From Candidatus Melainabacteria bacterium (GTDB taxonomy: Bacteria; Cyanobacteriota; Vampirovibrionia; Obscuribacterales; Obscuribacteraceae): a stretch of 64,000 nt of DNA. Shown piece after piece: positions 35,965 to 43,572 of the stretch; within the stretch, counting starts at the first letter, position 1, and every line of letters begins with the position of its first letter. The stretch is from positions 705,568-769,567 of the forward strand of contig QKMZ01000015.1 of the NCBI GenBank assembly GCA_003242885.1. Direction: 5' to 3'. The translations under genes were made by a program, and so were the position numbers. Under the pieces are notes generated by a model. The model had not been told where the DNA came from, did no database searches, and saw only the letters and a program-made list of their open reading frames with translations.

Positions 35965-35988
35965 GAATGTAAATGTAAATGTGAATGT
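35965..35988. repeat. Hexanucleotide tandem repeat (RAATGT x4) in the regulator leader
   Basis: GAATGT, AAATGT, AAATGT, GAATGT run head to tail 45-68 bp upstream of the response-regulator ATG. Length change would alter leader or promoter spacing in steps of 6 bp. Confidence 0.7.
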
Positions 35989-36099
35989 AGCAGAATTCAC
36001 GACTCAAGCAAGTGAAATATTGATGTTGTCCTCATGTCAGTTGTAACTCCTAAGATGTAAACATCCAAGAAAGAGCGCGTTTGAATTCAGCTGTGCTGC

Positions 36100-36180
36100 G
36101 GCTGACGTAGTTTTACCTCGGCTGATGCAACTTACCTCAGCTGATGCAGCTTACACCTCTGTTGACGCGGCTTTACCACA
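36100..36180. repeat. Four degenerate ~20-bp direct repeats in a divergent promoter region
   Basis: Units begin at about 36100 (GGCTGACGTAG), 36120 (GGCTGATGCAA), 36139 (AGCTGATGCAG) and 36160 (TGTTGACGCGG), each followed by CTTACC-like sequence, so the period is 19-21 bp, about two helical turns. They sit between the response regulator gene and the small gene at 36217, just upstream of its Shine-Dalgarno. OmpR-family regulators bind such direct repeats on one DNA face, which makes these candidate sites. Confidence 0.65.
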
Positions 36181-36216
36181 TAAATCGCTTCTTCACCCCA
36201 CAGGAGATCTTATGTT

Positions 36217-36612
36217 ATGACAGAGAGGAATATTGGCAGGAATGAAATCCCTGCTGTTGGCACTACCAGTAGTGCTTTTGAATCACCGTGGACACAACCG
36301 GGTTCGTTCAATCAGCTTAGCAACTTCCAGGCAGGAAGAACATACGACAGTCTACCGCCACTTACTTTGAGCGGCGCTGATAATGCGGGACGCCCGGTTG
36401 GCGGAGATCCAAACATCATCAATCTTGTTGGTGGTGGAACCAAAGATTTGCGTTTGGCCGATCAACCCGCGGGATTGGAAGAGAACGGTCGAGGCGCGCG
36501 CCAGCGCTTGAGCCCGCAAGAATATTCTGAAAAACTGCGTCATCTCGATAACGAAGTAGGTACGGATATTATCAAACAGAAGAAAGCTGTGATACACAAA
36601 CTGAAAACATAG
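36217..36612 (+). CDS. Small unknown protein
   Basis: 131 aa, polar and probably partly disordered, with a basic helical C-terminus (RQRLSPQEYSEKLRHLDNEV). No signal peptide, membrane segment or known motif. CAGGAGA 10 nt upstream supports ATG 36217. An ATG five bases earlier (36212) reads M-L-stop and so forms a two-codon overlapping mini-ORF. Four ~20-bp direct repeats precede it. It may be an effector or regulator under control of the neighbouring two-component system; this is speculation. Confidence 0.6.
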   Translation: MTERNIGRNEIPAVGTTSSAFESPWTQPGSFNQLSNFQAGRTYDSLPPLTLSGADNAGRPVGGDPNIINLVGGGTKDLRLADQPAGLEENGRGARQRLSPQEYSEKLRHLDNEVGTDIIKQKKAVIHKLKT

Positions 36613-36678
36613 TTTTAGAGCGAGAGAACGAGCAGTGGAAGTCCGTTTCATCATAGGTGGAACGGACTTCTGATGTAT

Positions 36679-36733
36679 GGTCGACGCCGTACGTCGACCG
36701 TTGCAATTATGTGGTCGACACATGGAGTCGACC
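36679..36733. repeat. Two GTCGAC palindromes (family C)
   Basis: GGTCGACG/CGTCGACC (36679-36699) and GGTCGAC/GTCGACC (36713-36733, loop with ATGG). A third copy is at 40829-40850. Found between convergent genes, so a role as transcription terminator or repeat element is possible. Confidence 0.6.
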
Positions 36734-36762
36734 TTATACTAGAGCGCCTTCTCAAAGCTTTA

Positions 36763-38589
36763 TCACGCTTGTTTATTTAGCCGCACGTTTTGTGAAAACC
36801 AAGCTCTGAAATCGTTCGAAAAGTCCCTTCTCCACTGCATTTCTCTTTCTCTAATTATCCGACTGACTTCCGGTGTGTTTCGAACAATGTGCCCTTCCAG
36901 ATCGCGAACCAGTTCAGGTTGCCCTGCGTCTCTTCTCAATCCTCTATTTATGAATTCTTGGTCAAGCCTTCTGACTGTCTCGTAAAGTGTTGGACTATTC
37001 ATAGCCAAAGTTCTTCGATTTTCTGTTGCACTAGCTGTGCTTACTCTGAACATCGCAAACAGATTTGCCAGCGTCTCGTCTGGTTCTATGAAATAACCGG
37101 TGCCTTGAGGCACCGCCGCACGTTGAGCCATTTGTTCGTTATTAAGTCTATGCTCTGAGTCATTGCGACTGCTTACTTGTCCGCCAAGGAGGCGTCCGTT
37201 TTGAAGCACTCCACCAACAACTCGTCGCCAGATCGTGTTTCCCTCACGGTCTGTATTTGACACCCAATGATTGTTTTGTCTATCAATTAACGCACTTCTT
37301 TCGACAGCTCTTCCGTTCTCCGCCCTTCCTGACCAAAAAAGCCAGCCTAAATCATTGACTATTCTTTCAATTTCGGGTGTCCGCTGTCTTCCCGTTCCCC
37401 ATCCTTCGTTTCCACGAACAAAAAAGCGACTCTGTTCATAATGCACCAGCTCATGGACTACGGTGCCTTCCAATCCGTTAAACCCTTCCGGTGTTTGTCT
37501 TGCGCTCGGCATAATCACCATGTGGTTGCCGTCACGGACAAGTCCGTGTCTGGCGCAACCGTCACATGAATGATCCCGCCGTGGTGAATTTTCACTTGCG
37601 AGATGTCCCATGTGTGACTGCGCGTCTCCCGGGCGCATCTCGTCAGGTCTTATAAACCAGACTGTCATGCGATTCTCATAATCACGTACTGGCGACCTCT
37701 CTAACACACTCTGCAGCACTTGCAGTTCGCGCAAGGTCGGTGTCCCGCCAATGTTGGTTGCTCTGTAATCAACGCGTTGAGCTCCTTCAGGCGCAATTCT
37801 CAAACGAAACCGTTCTTCGATCTGTCTTGTAAGTGTTTGAATTTCCCTGAGCTGCTCCGAAACTCTCGTTTGGTGATCGCTTCCATCTCTCGGTCTGAAA
37901 GTAAATCTTCCGAATGAGGTAAGGTCAACATCTCCTTCCCTTTGCTGAACTCCGTCCTCATGGACCCAGCGATTGCCTTGCATTGTCCATTGTCCACGGT
38001 CGTCAGTGAACGCAACGGGTTCGCCGAGTGCATTTCGCGTATGTGAATATGTGACACCACCCACGGTTATCACTCTTCGTGTTGTTCCATCTGGTGACAA
38101 AAAGGTGTGGACGCCGTAGTCTTCATTGCGAAATGAATAGACACCACTTGCGTCAATTTCCGCGCTGCCCCTGCGCACGCGATAGTGAGGTTCTCCTGTC
38201 GTCCAAGTCCGCCCATCTTCGCTGTTCCAAAGCCCAAGATGGTCTCTTATATTAGTAGCAACTCCATTCCTCGATATTATTTGGACCTGTGTTGAGTCAT
38301 TCGCACCAACTCCCCGGACAGTCGTACGTTGAATTGTCGCCGGACGTAAATTCTCTTGGGAGTGTCGTTGTCGATCGTCTGACAGATTCATTTCGGACCA
38401 AATGTTGTTGATTCGAAATTGCCCAGTTAGACTCAGAGCGCTTGTTTCTACGATTGCCCTTGAGTCGGTTTGTTGCCTCGCTGCTCTTACTGTGTCCAAA
38501 ACCTCCGAGAAAAGCCGAATTGCGGTTTGCGCCTCTGTGTTGTTGGTCGTTGCATCTCGAACAGAATCTCTATTTTGAATTTCAGCCAT
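36763..38589 (-). CDS. Large protein with HExxH zinc-metallopeptidase motif, function unknown
   Basis: 608 aa. The central region has VVHELVHYEQ (HExxH at His379-His383) preceded by a Cys/His cluster HSCDGCARH (His340, Cys342, Cys345, His348). The N-terminal half includes short WMM-like motifs (GLWNSEDGRTWTTGEP, VTYSHTRNALGEPVAFTDDR). No signal peptide. AGG about 6 nt before the ATG supports the start. It is divergent from the C39-like gene at 38956. Predicted role: a zinc peptidase, maybe a secreted effector without a classical signal; the third zinc ligand cannot be assigned by eye. Confidence 0.6.
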   Translation of the reverse strand: MAEIQNRDSVRDATTNNTEAQTAIRLFSEVLDTVRAARQQTDSRAIVETSALSLTGQFRINNIWSEMNLSDDRQRHSQENLRPATIQRTTVRGVGANDSTQVQIISRNGVATNIRDHLGLWNSEDGRTWTTGEPHYRVRRGSAEIDASGVYSFRNEDYGVHTFLSPDGTTRRVITVGGVTYSHTRNALGEPVAFTDDRGQWTMQGNRWVHEDGVQQREGDVDLTSFGRFTFRPRDGSDHQTRVSEQLREIQTLTRQIEERFRLRIAPEGAQRVDYRATNIGGTPTLRELQVLQSVLERSPVRDYENRMTVWFIRPDEMRPGDAQSHMGHLASENSPRRDHSCDGCARHGLVRDGNHMVIMPSARQTPEGFNGLEGTVVHELVHYEQSRFFVRGNEGWGTGRQRTPEIERIVNDLGWLFWSGRAENGRAVERSALIDRQNNHWVSNTDREGNTIWRRVVGGVLQNGRLLGGQVSSRNDSEHRLNNEQMAQRAAVPQGTGYFIEPDETLANLFAMFRVSTASATENRRTLAMNSPTLYETVRRLDQEFINRGLRRDAGQPELVRDLEGHIVRNTPEVSRIIREREMQWRRDFSNDFRAWFSQNVRLNKQA

Positions 38590-38955
38590 GTAAAACCTAC
38601 AGAGGCAAAAGCGAAGCCGCGCACGGTTGGTCGAACCAGGCGAGCTTTAGGGATGTTCCGGGGGGCAGGTGTGAATGCCTGCATGGAGACAATAAAGCGC
38701 CAGTTTGACATGGGGGAAACATTGACCGCTGGCCGGCAAAATATGGAGTGAATGGCGCACAGCGCTACTAGATTTAATGCTGGAATTTTCTGCGAGCCGG
38801 AAATGTTACCTTCATGTCACAACCGTTCGGTATTGATGTTGTAGTGACATCGCCCTCCCGCACCAGTTACTAAAAGCCAATCGAATTCCATCTTTTGCTC
38901 CGCAGCGATTTATGCGGAGTGGTGGGTTTCGTTCGATTGCATCCCTGGACCAACC
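38590..38955. other. Divergent promoter region with an inverted repeat
   Basis: 366 bp between two divergent peptidase-like genes. A 7-bp hairpin CTCCGCA/TGCGGAG (38898-38919) lies 36 bp before the right-hand ATG. An imperfect inverted repeat, ATGTCACAAC with GTTGTAGTGACAT, is near 38814-38848, and TATTGATGTTGT (38831-38842) recurs at 36018-36029 upstream of the other accessory genes. No gene seen. Confidence 0.45.
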
Positions 38956-40530
38956 ATGCCAAACGAACTACAGCTCCGTCCCGAAGCGCACCAGGCTGCT
39001 GAAGCAGAGCGCGCAGCTTCCAGAACTGCCGCCTTGTCGATTAACGATCTTGATAGGAGTGAGTTCCGAAACATTCCTGTTCGACAGGAAGTGGCTTCCA
39101 CTTCGACTTCTCTGCCGCGACTAGAATTAGTCGAGGGAGCGAACGAACCTTCTAGAGTTGCCGAAACACCAGAAAGATCTCTCCGGCGCCAAGTATCAGA
39201 ATCTTATTCCACACCGGAATTAAGAGCGCGCGGTGAACGTTTTTCCCGCGATATGGACTTATTTACAGAACGTGCAAGAGCCTCCGGGATGAGTGAAAGG
39301 GAAGTGTCAGAGACTTTCAGGCAAGTGTCGCGCATACTGGATGCTGGTTCTGACGCACGACTTCCACACTCGGATAGACTTGCTCTTGCTTCTCAGGTGA
39401 TGCACAATGCGGCGCATCCGACGGAGATTCGGCAAAACGAAAACACCTGCAACGTCACATCCTTGGAAGTGAGAACCTACATGCGGCAGCCCTCGGCCGC
39501 TGCAGCTCTCGTAGCCGATGTCGCGACACGTGGTTCTTTCTCCGGTCATGATGGCACCACCGTGCGTCTCGATAATCGTAGCCTGACTCCATCTGTGTTG
39601 GGCACAACCGAGCTTGAGCAAGAGCCAAGCCGCCGCAATTTTGCTAGCCAGCTCTTTCAAGTAACGGCAGCCAACATCGCCAATATTTTGGATCCAGATT
39701 TTCGCTCGATGAGATATGAGCAGCGCCCTCCTCGGAGCGTTGGCGACTTCGGAGAGGCGCTTGTGGACGTTCGCACCGGGCATGTGGTTGAACGAGAGCC
39801 AGGCGCCGCCGGTAGACCGAACGGCTTGATTGCTGCGAATGAAAGTATCACAGGACGAAGAGATGAGGCTGACGCTTTCATCGTGAATCAAGAGAGATAT
39901 GGAAGAACCGCTTCTCGTGCGGCTACATTCACTAGCGCTGATGATCTTGGACAAACGTTGGAACGCCTCGCAAGCTCTGGTCGGATGCCTGCTGTTGTTT
40001 TTGTTCATGCAAATAGCGAGTTGCTTACTCAGCCGACTCGTGGTGAAACTCGGCCGGCCGATCGTGAGACTCTGCGGCAGCGCGCTGAGGTTCCCGCCAA
40101 CATTTTCAACGATGGTCATTTTGTCACCATTACTGGATACGATCCAATAACGCGTACAGTGAGATATGACGACCAGTATGGTCCCGAATCAGATCGAAAT
40201 GATCGCCCCGTGAGTTTGGATACTTTTTACCGTGCGACGAATGTGGTGAGAGCAAATGAACTAATCGACAGACTAGTCAGCGCGCGTGGACACATGTCGC
40301 AAGCGGAATTCGCCCGCAATCTTACCAGGTTGACCCGCATCTATGCAGAGCGCTGGCAGCTTGTCGAATCTGCTGGAGGCACGGCATTATCACCCGAGGT
40401 CCGCGCGGATCGAGACAGCGCTACTAGGAGAATTTCGGTTTTGTCTCAGGGGCTGACGCCAAGACAAAGGCAGGTTGTCGAAGCCTCAATGCGCTCACGT
40501 ACCGCCATCGGAACAAGGCAGGAGCACTGA
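38956..40530 (+). CDS. Papain-fold (C39-like) cysteine-protease-type protein, function unknown
   Basis: 524 aa. A block NTCNVTSLE places a candidate nucleophile Cys165 after a short helix-start, and a later FNDGHFVTITGYDP provides His388, followed by RYDDQYG with Asp405/406. This Cys...His...Asp order with strand-His-strand geometry resembles C39 or papain-like peptidases. The N-terminal 110 residues are polar and disordered with no signal peptide. Function as a protease is inference; it could instead be a transglutaminase- or amidase-type relative. Divergent from the HExxH protein, suggesting paired effectors. Confidence 0.55.
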   Translation: MPNELQLRPEAHQAAEAERAASRTAALSINDLDRSEFRNIPVRQEVASTSTSLPRLELVEGANEPSRVAETPERSLRRQVSESYSTPELRARGERFSRDMDLFTERARASGMSEREVSETFRQVSRILDAGSDARLPHSDRLALASQVMHNAAHPTEIRQNENTCNVTSLEVRTYMRQPSAAAALVADVATRGSFSGHDGTTVRLDNRSLTPSVLGTTELEQEPSRRNFASQLFQVTAANIANILDPDFRSMRYEQRPPRSVGDFGEALVDVRTGHVVEREPGAAGRPNGLIAANESITGRRDEADAFIVNQERYGRTASRAATFTSADDLGQTLERLASSGRMPAVVFVHANSELLTQPTRGETRPADRETLRQRAEVPANIFNDGHFVTITGYDPITRTVRYDDQYGPESDRNDRPVSLDTFYRATNVVRANELIDRLVSARGHMSQAEFARNLTRLTRIYAERWQLVESAGGTALSPEVRADRDSATRRISVLSQGLTPRQRQVVEASMRSRTAIGTRQEH

Positions 40531-40854
40531 TTCAGTTTTCTATCTAGTAAACACATCGGAGATTACAGGTATGTAGTTGCCACGCTTTCAGGAGGGAGTT
40601 TTTTAAATTACTCCGCATACCAGATGCTCATTCGCATACCCCGATGTGACGCCTTGGGTCAAAATCCAAGAGTGCTACGCATTGCGCAAGTTGCTAGCAT
40701 AGCGGTCAATTTCGGTTGTCCGTACGTTTCAATAATCGAAATAGGTTGGTTATTCCAATTGTTGTCTTTCGGACCGGGCGATGTATGGCATCGCCCCTGC
40801 TCGCCGGCTAGAATCCGGCGTTACGGACGGTCGACGCTTGGCGTCGAACCTACG
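40531..40854. other. Intergenic region with several palindromes
   Basis: 324 bp between convergent genes. It holds family A palindrome GGGCGATG/CATCGCCC (40776-40796), a GCCGG/CCGGC hairpin (about 40804-40820) and family C TCGACGC/GCGTCGA (40831-40847). A CTTGG/CCAAG mini-hairpin near 40653 resembles a tRNA T-arm but no tRNA surrounds it. Confidence 0.55.
40776..40796. repeat. Dispersed palindrome, family A
   Basis: GGGCGATG and CATCGCCC around loop TATGG, followed by CCTGCTCGCCGG. Same family as 5655-5675 and 63188-63208. Confidence 0.7.
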
Positions 40855-41631
40855 TTAAACGGCTGTTGCTACCGGCATGGTTGCCCAGTTGGTTGTCGGT
40901 GCAGCTTCCACAGGCTTCGCAAACACGGTTGCTTTGGCGTTGTCGCATGTAGTCCACGCGGTGGTGATCAAACCTTCGCGATAGATTTCATGGTGGGTCG
41001 CAAACAAGCAGCGCTTGATGTTGATCGATCCACTTTGTGCAACAATCTTTTGCAAAGCAGCCTGGTGAGCGTCATCGCGTGATACGAGCAAGACATGTTC
41101 GGCACCGGATTTGATGGCTTCGTCAATCGAAGGAATCAATTCAGTTGTTGCCGTCGCATGGTTGACGATAGCGATCTTGTGGGTTCTTGCGTTCTGAACG
41201 AAGGTGACGAAAGCGTCGACGGTCTTGCCGGGCTTTTCGGTTTTCACTGTCGTCCATGTGAATTTCGAGAGCTTCTCGTCTTTCTGGTCGATGAGACCAA
41301 GCATTCTCAGGTTGGCTACTTCGAGGAAGTGACGTTGAACTTCGCTATCATAAAGGTCCAGCTCTTCTTCGCCAACATTGGCTGCTGTGCGGCTGATGCC
41401 AGAAAGCATGTATACGAGCGGCTTGGTTGGAGTCGTCCACCACGGAAGTTTGGTGCCGTGACGGTGGCAGAGCAGGTAATCCAGATAGAACAACTTTCTT
41501 AGGCGATCACGGATAAGAACTGGCTTGTCTTCGCCGGAAATGAACCAAGAAATATGTTTCTCAAGCAGGACCCTGTGCTCATCTATCAATTGGAAGATCA
41601 GGAGATCTCTGTCGTTGAGTTGGATAGCCAT
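40855..41631 (-). CDS. Winged-helix protein, replication-relaxation-like
   Basis: 258 aa. The N-terminus LNDRDLLIFQLIDEHRVLLE followed by RDRLRKLFYLDYLL and later VYMLSG resembles the winged-helix fold of the replication-relaxation family (an L-T-x-R-D start, a helix that recognises DNA, and a Y-x-L-T-x-x-G beta wing). The C-terminal half has a Rossmann-like alternation (VTFVQNARTHKIAIVNHATA, GAEHVLLVSRDDAHQAALQK). AGAGGA lies about 8 nt before ATG. A DNA-binding or regulatory role is inferred. No plasmid or mobile element features surround it. Confidence 0.5.
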   Translation of the reverse strand: MAIQLNDRDLLIFQLIDEHRVLLEKHISWFISGEDKPVLIRDRLRKLFYLDYLLCHRHGTKLPWWTTPTKPLVYMLSGISRTAANVGEEELDLYDSEVQRHFLEVANLRMLGLIDQKDEKLSKFTWTTVKTEKPGKTVDAFVTFVQNARTHKIAIVNHATATTELIPSIDEAIKSGAEHVLLVSRDDAHQAALQKIVAQSGSINIKRCLFATHHEIYREGLITTAWTTCDNAKATVFAKPVEAAPTTNWATMPVATAV

Positions 41632-41707
41632 TTGGGTGCGTCCTCTGCGGGTGTGATTGGGTGAAAGAGAGATTCGCGGGGGTGCGAATTAGGAGCTGTT
41701 GTGTCTG

Positions 41708-42424
41708 TTACCGGTGGTTTTCTACGTACTGCCTTAGCGCGTCTGTTCGTTTTGGCTGGTGTACTCGGAATGTTTTTCTCAGGTCCATATCCATCGTGAG
41801 CAGGCTATTGCTTTGAGTTTTTAATTGGTCTGCTCTTTGTTTTACTTCGTCGAGTTGCGCATGTAATTCTTCTTGCGTTCTCGTTCGTCTTGGTCTGATT
41901 AAGTCTTCGTAAACACTAGCCATATCGTTGTAAAAATCGGCTTTTAAGTCTTGATACTCTCTGAGCCCTGGGCTGCTTGCTGGAACTGGTAGAGAGCGCA
42001 ACTTGTTCGAAAGTGTTCGGTAGTTTTTCGATATCTTTGCGCAGACTTTCATGTATGACTGAACTCTTTCGAGCGCTTTATCAGGGTCCCCATTCAGCGG
42101 GCGGGAAAGAACTACCTTGTCTTGTTCTTCCGGTGAAAGTGTCCAAACATATTCATCGAAAACTTCAAACCATTCCAGTTGAGGAGTTTTGTCCGAATAG
42201 AGTGCTCCGGCGCCTTGGCGACCTGCGAGCGGATCGGTGTTCTTGGGATACTTGGTATTTTGTTGAGCCGGTGCTGGTTTTGCAGGTGGAACGCTATGTC
42301 CGCCGGTAGAGAAGTAGTCACTGCCCGGACGTCCGGCTTGAGCTTGCGGTGCGGCAACAGACAAAGTGAGGGTCGAGGCCGCAACTGCCGCGAGAATCAA
42401 ATTAGCTGTTTTACCCAATGCCAT
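41708..42424 (-). CDS. Exported helical protein, unknown
   Basis: 238 aa. Signal peptide MALGKTANLILAAVAASTLTLSVAAPQAQA with an A-x-A cleavage site. The mature part is proline-rich at first, then alpha-helical with charged heptads (RTRTQEELHAQLDEVKQRA), so a coiled coil is likely. AAGGGA lies about 7 nt before ATG. Sits downstream of the RpoB-linked genes on the same strand. No family recognised. Confidence 0.65.
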   Translation of the reverse strand: MALGKTANLILAAVAASTLTLSVAAPQAQAGRPGSDYFSTGGHSVPPAKPAPAQQNTKYPKNTDPLAGRQGAGALYSDKTPQLEWFEVFDEYVWTLSPEEQDKVVLSRPLNGDPDKALERVQSYMKVCAKISKNYRTLSNKLRSLPVPASSPGLREYQDLKADFYNDMASVYEDLIRPRRTRTQEELHAQLDEVKQRADQLKTQSNSLLTMDMDLRKTFRVHQPKRTDALRQYVENHR

Positions 42425-42517
42425 TGCTGTGTCCCTTCGAACTACGTGTTTCTACTAGACGATGTTTTGGATGTCTGAGAACTTGCTCTGTCGCTTGCCG
42501 ATCCGCTTGTTTCAGCG

Positions 42518-43495
42518 TTATGGGTTTTGCGCGTTATACAGAGGCATAACCGGCACGCCTGACCTGTTTGGTCTGCCGCCACCCGCCCCTGGATTGTTGG
42601 GCGGTAAATCCGGCGCATTCATTTGATTTGATTGCGCATCATTCGGTCTGTTCTGAACGATTGCCGGTCTGTCACTCATCGCATTGAAGGTGTTCATCTG
42701 CACAATCTTCCAGATGGTGTAGCCCATGAGGAGCAGCATGAATCCAGCTATCGAGCCGACTACACGTGCACCGCCGTAAGGGTGTCCCATGACCATCGCG
42801 TACATTGACAAAGCCATCCAGATGGTGGCACTCACCACACCTAGTATCACCAGGTAACGGCAGAATGTTCTTACTGTTGGAAGCGGACCTTGGAAGTCAT
42901 AGCTGCTCTCTTGTCCGGCTTTAGGATAGCCTTGTGCAGGAGCATCACTGTTGATGAACTTCTTGCCGCCTTGGTCTTGAGCTTGTGGGTACGGGAACAG
43001 AACGTTCTGTACTTGCTCGATTTGATCGTTCGATGCCTGAACATCTTGCGAATCTTGACCGTTCAGCATGTTAATTCCGAGAATGCCATTGATTTGGCTG
43101 ATTTGATCTGCCGAGAGTTGGTCAGGGCGGATCGTTTGAACCATGCCTTCGCCACGATTTTGTCCAGTTGCACCGCCAGCACGCTGACGATAGATGCGGA
43201 CAACGCTTCTGTTGCTGCCGTTGCCTACCGGGAAGTTGTGTCCCGGAGTCGAATCAGCTGCACCAGATGGAACCGAAGGTGGTGCTTGCACATCGCCCGG
43301 CTCAACTTGGAGCGGGGTGCTGCCATCGCCAATCGGAGGCGGTGCGCCTTCCGGCGGTGCCTGATAGGGAGGCAACGGTTGTGCAAACTGTGCGGAAGAA
43401 CTTTGAGGAACAGCGAAGGAAATACCGACAGAAACCAGGCATGCGACGAGAATCGCTTTTGCCGTATTTCTAAAGGTGCTCTCTTGCGTCGCCAT
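42518..43495 (-). CDS. Exported proline/glutamine-rich protein with two central membrane spans
   Basis: 325 aa. Signal peptide (AILVACLVSVGISFAVPQSSSA), a proline-rich segment with PPYQAPPEGAPPP, a polar linker, then two transmembrane segments (RYLVILGVVSATIWMALSMY and VVGSIAGFMLLLMGYTIWKI) and a Pro/Asn/Gly-rich tail (DLPPNNPGAGGGRPNRSG). GGAGGA precedes the ATG by about 9 nt. The two-TM block resembles VirB2/TrbC-type pilin-like or TadE-like membrane proteins, but I cannot call a family. It lies 77 bp after rpoB on the same strand. Confidence 0.6.
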   Translation of the reverse strand: MATQESTFRNTAKAILVACLVSVGISFAVPQSSSAQFAQPLPPYQAPPEGAPPPIGDGSTPLQVEPGDVQAPPSVPSGAADSTPGHNFPVGNGSNRSVVRIYRQRAGGATGQNRGEGMVQTIRPDQLSADQISQINGILGINMLNGQDSQDVQASNDQIEQVQNVLFPYPQAQDQGGKKFINSDAPAQGYPKAGQESSYDFQGPLPTVRTFCRYLVILGVVSATIWMALSMYAMVMGHPYGGARVVGSIAGFMLLLMGYTIWKIVQMNTFNAMSDRPAIVQNRPNDAQSNQMNAPDLPPNNPGAGGGRPNRSGVPVMPLYNAQNP

Positions 43496-43572
43496 CTAAG
43501 GACTTCCTCCATCGGTTTGTGAGTACATAATGACGAAATACTCACGAGGATCCAATGGGGAGATTACCCACT

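Noticed and set aside
35921..36007. Longer N-terminus of the OmpR-type regulator
   Set aside because: It reads YIHIYIYIHS from a hexanucleotide repeat, and the receiver domain starts naturally at MPKILFAEDD (35920).
40640..40680. T-arm-like CTTGG/CCAAG mini-hairpin as a tRNA remnant
   Set aside because: No acceptor or anticodon stem pairs around it; the loop is 8 nt and the surrounding sequence does not fold as tRNA.
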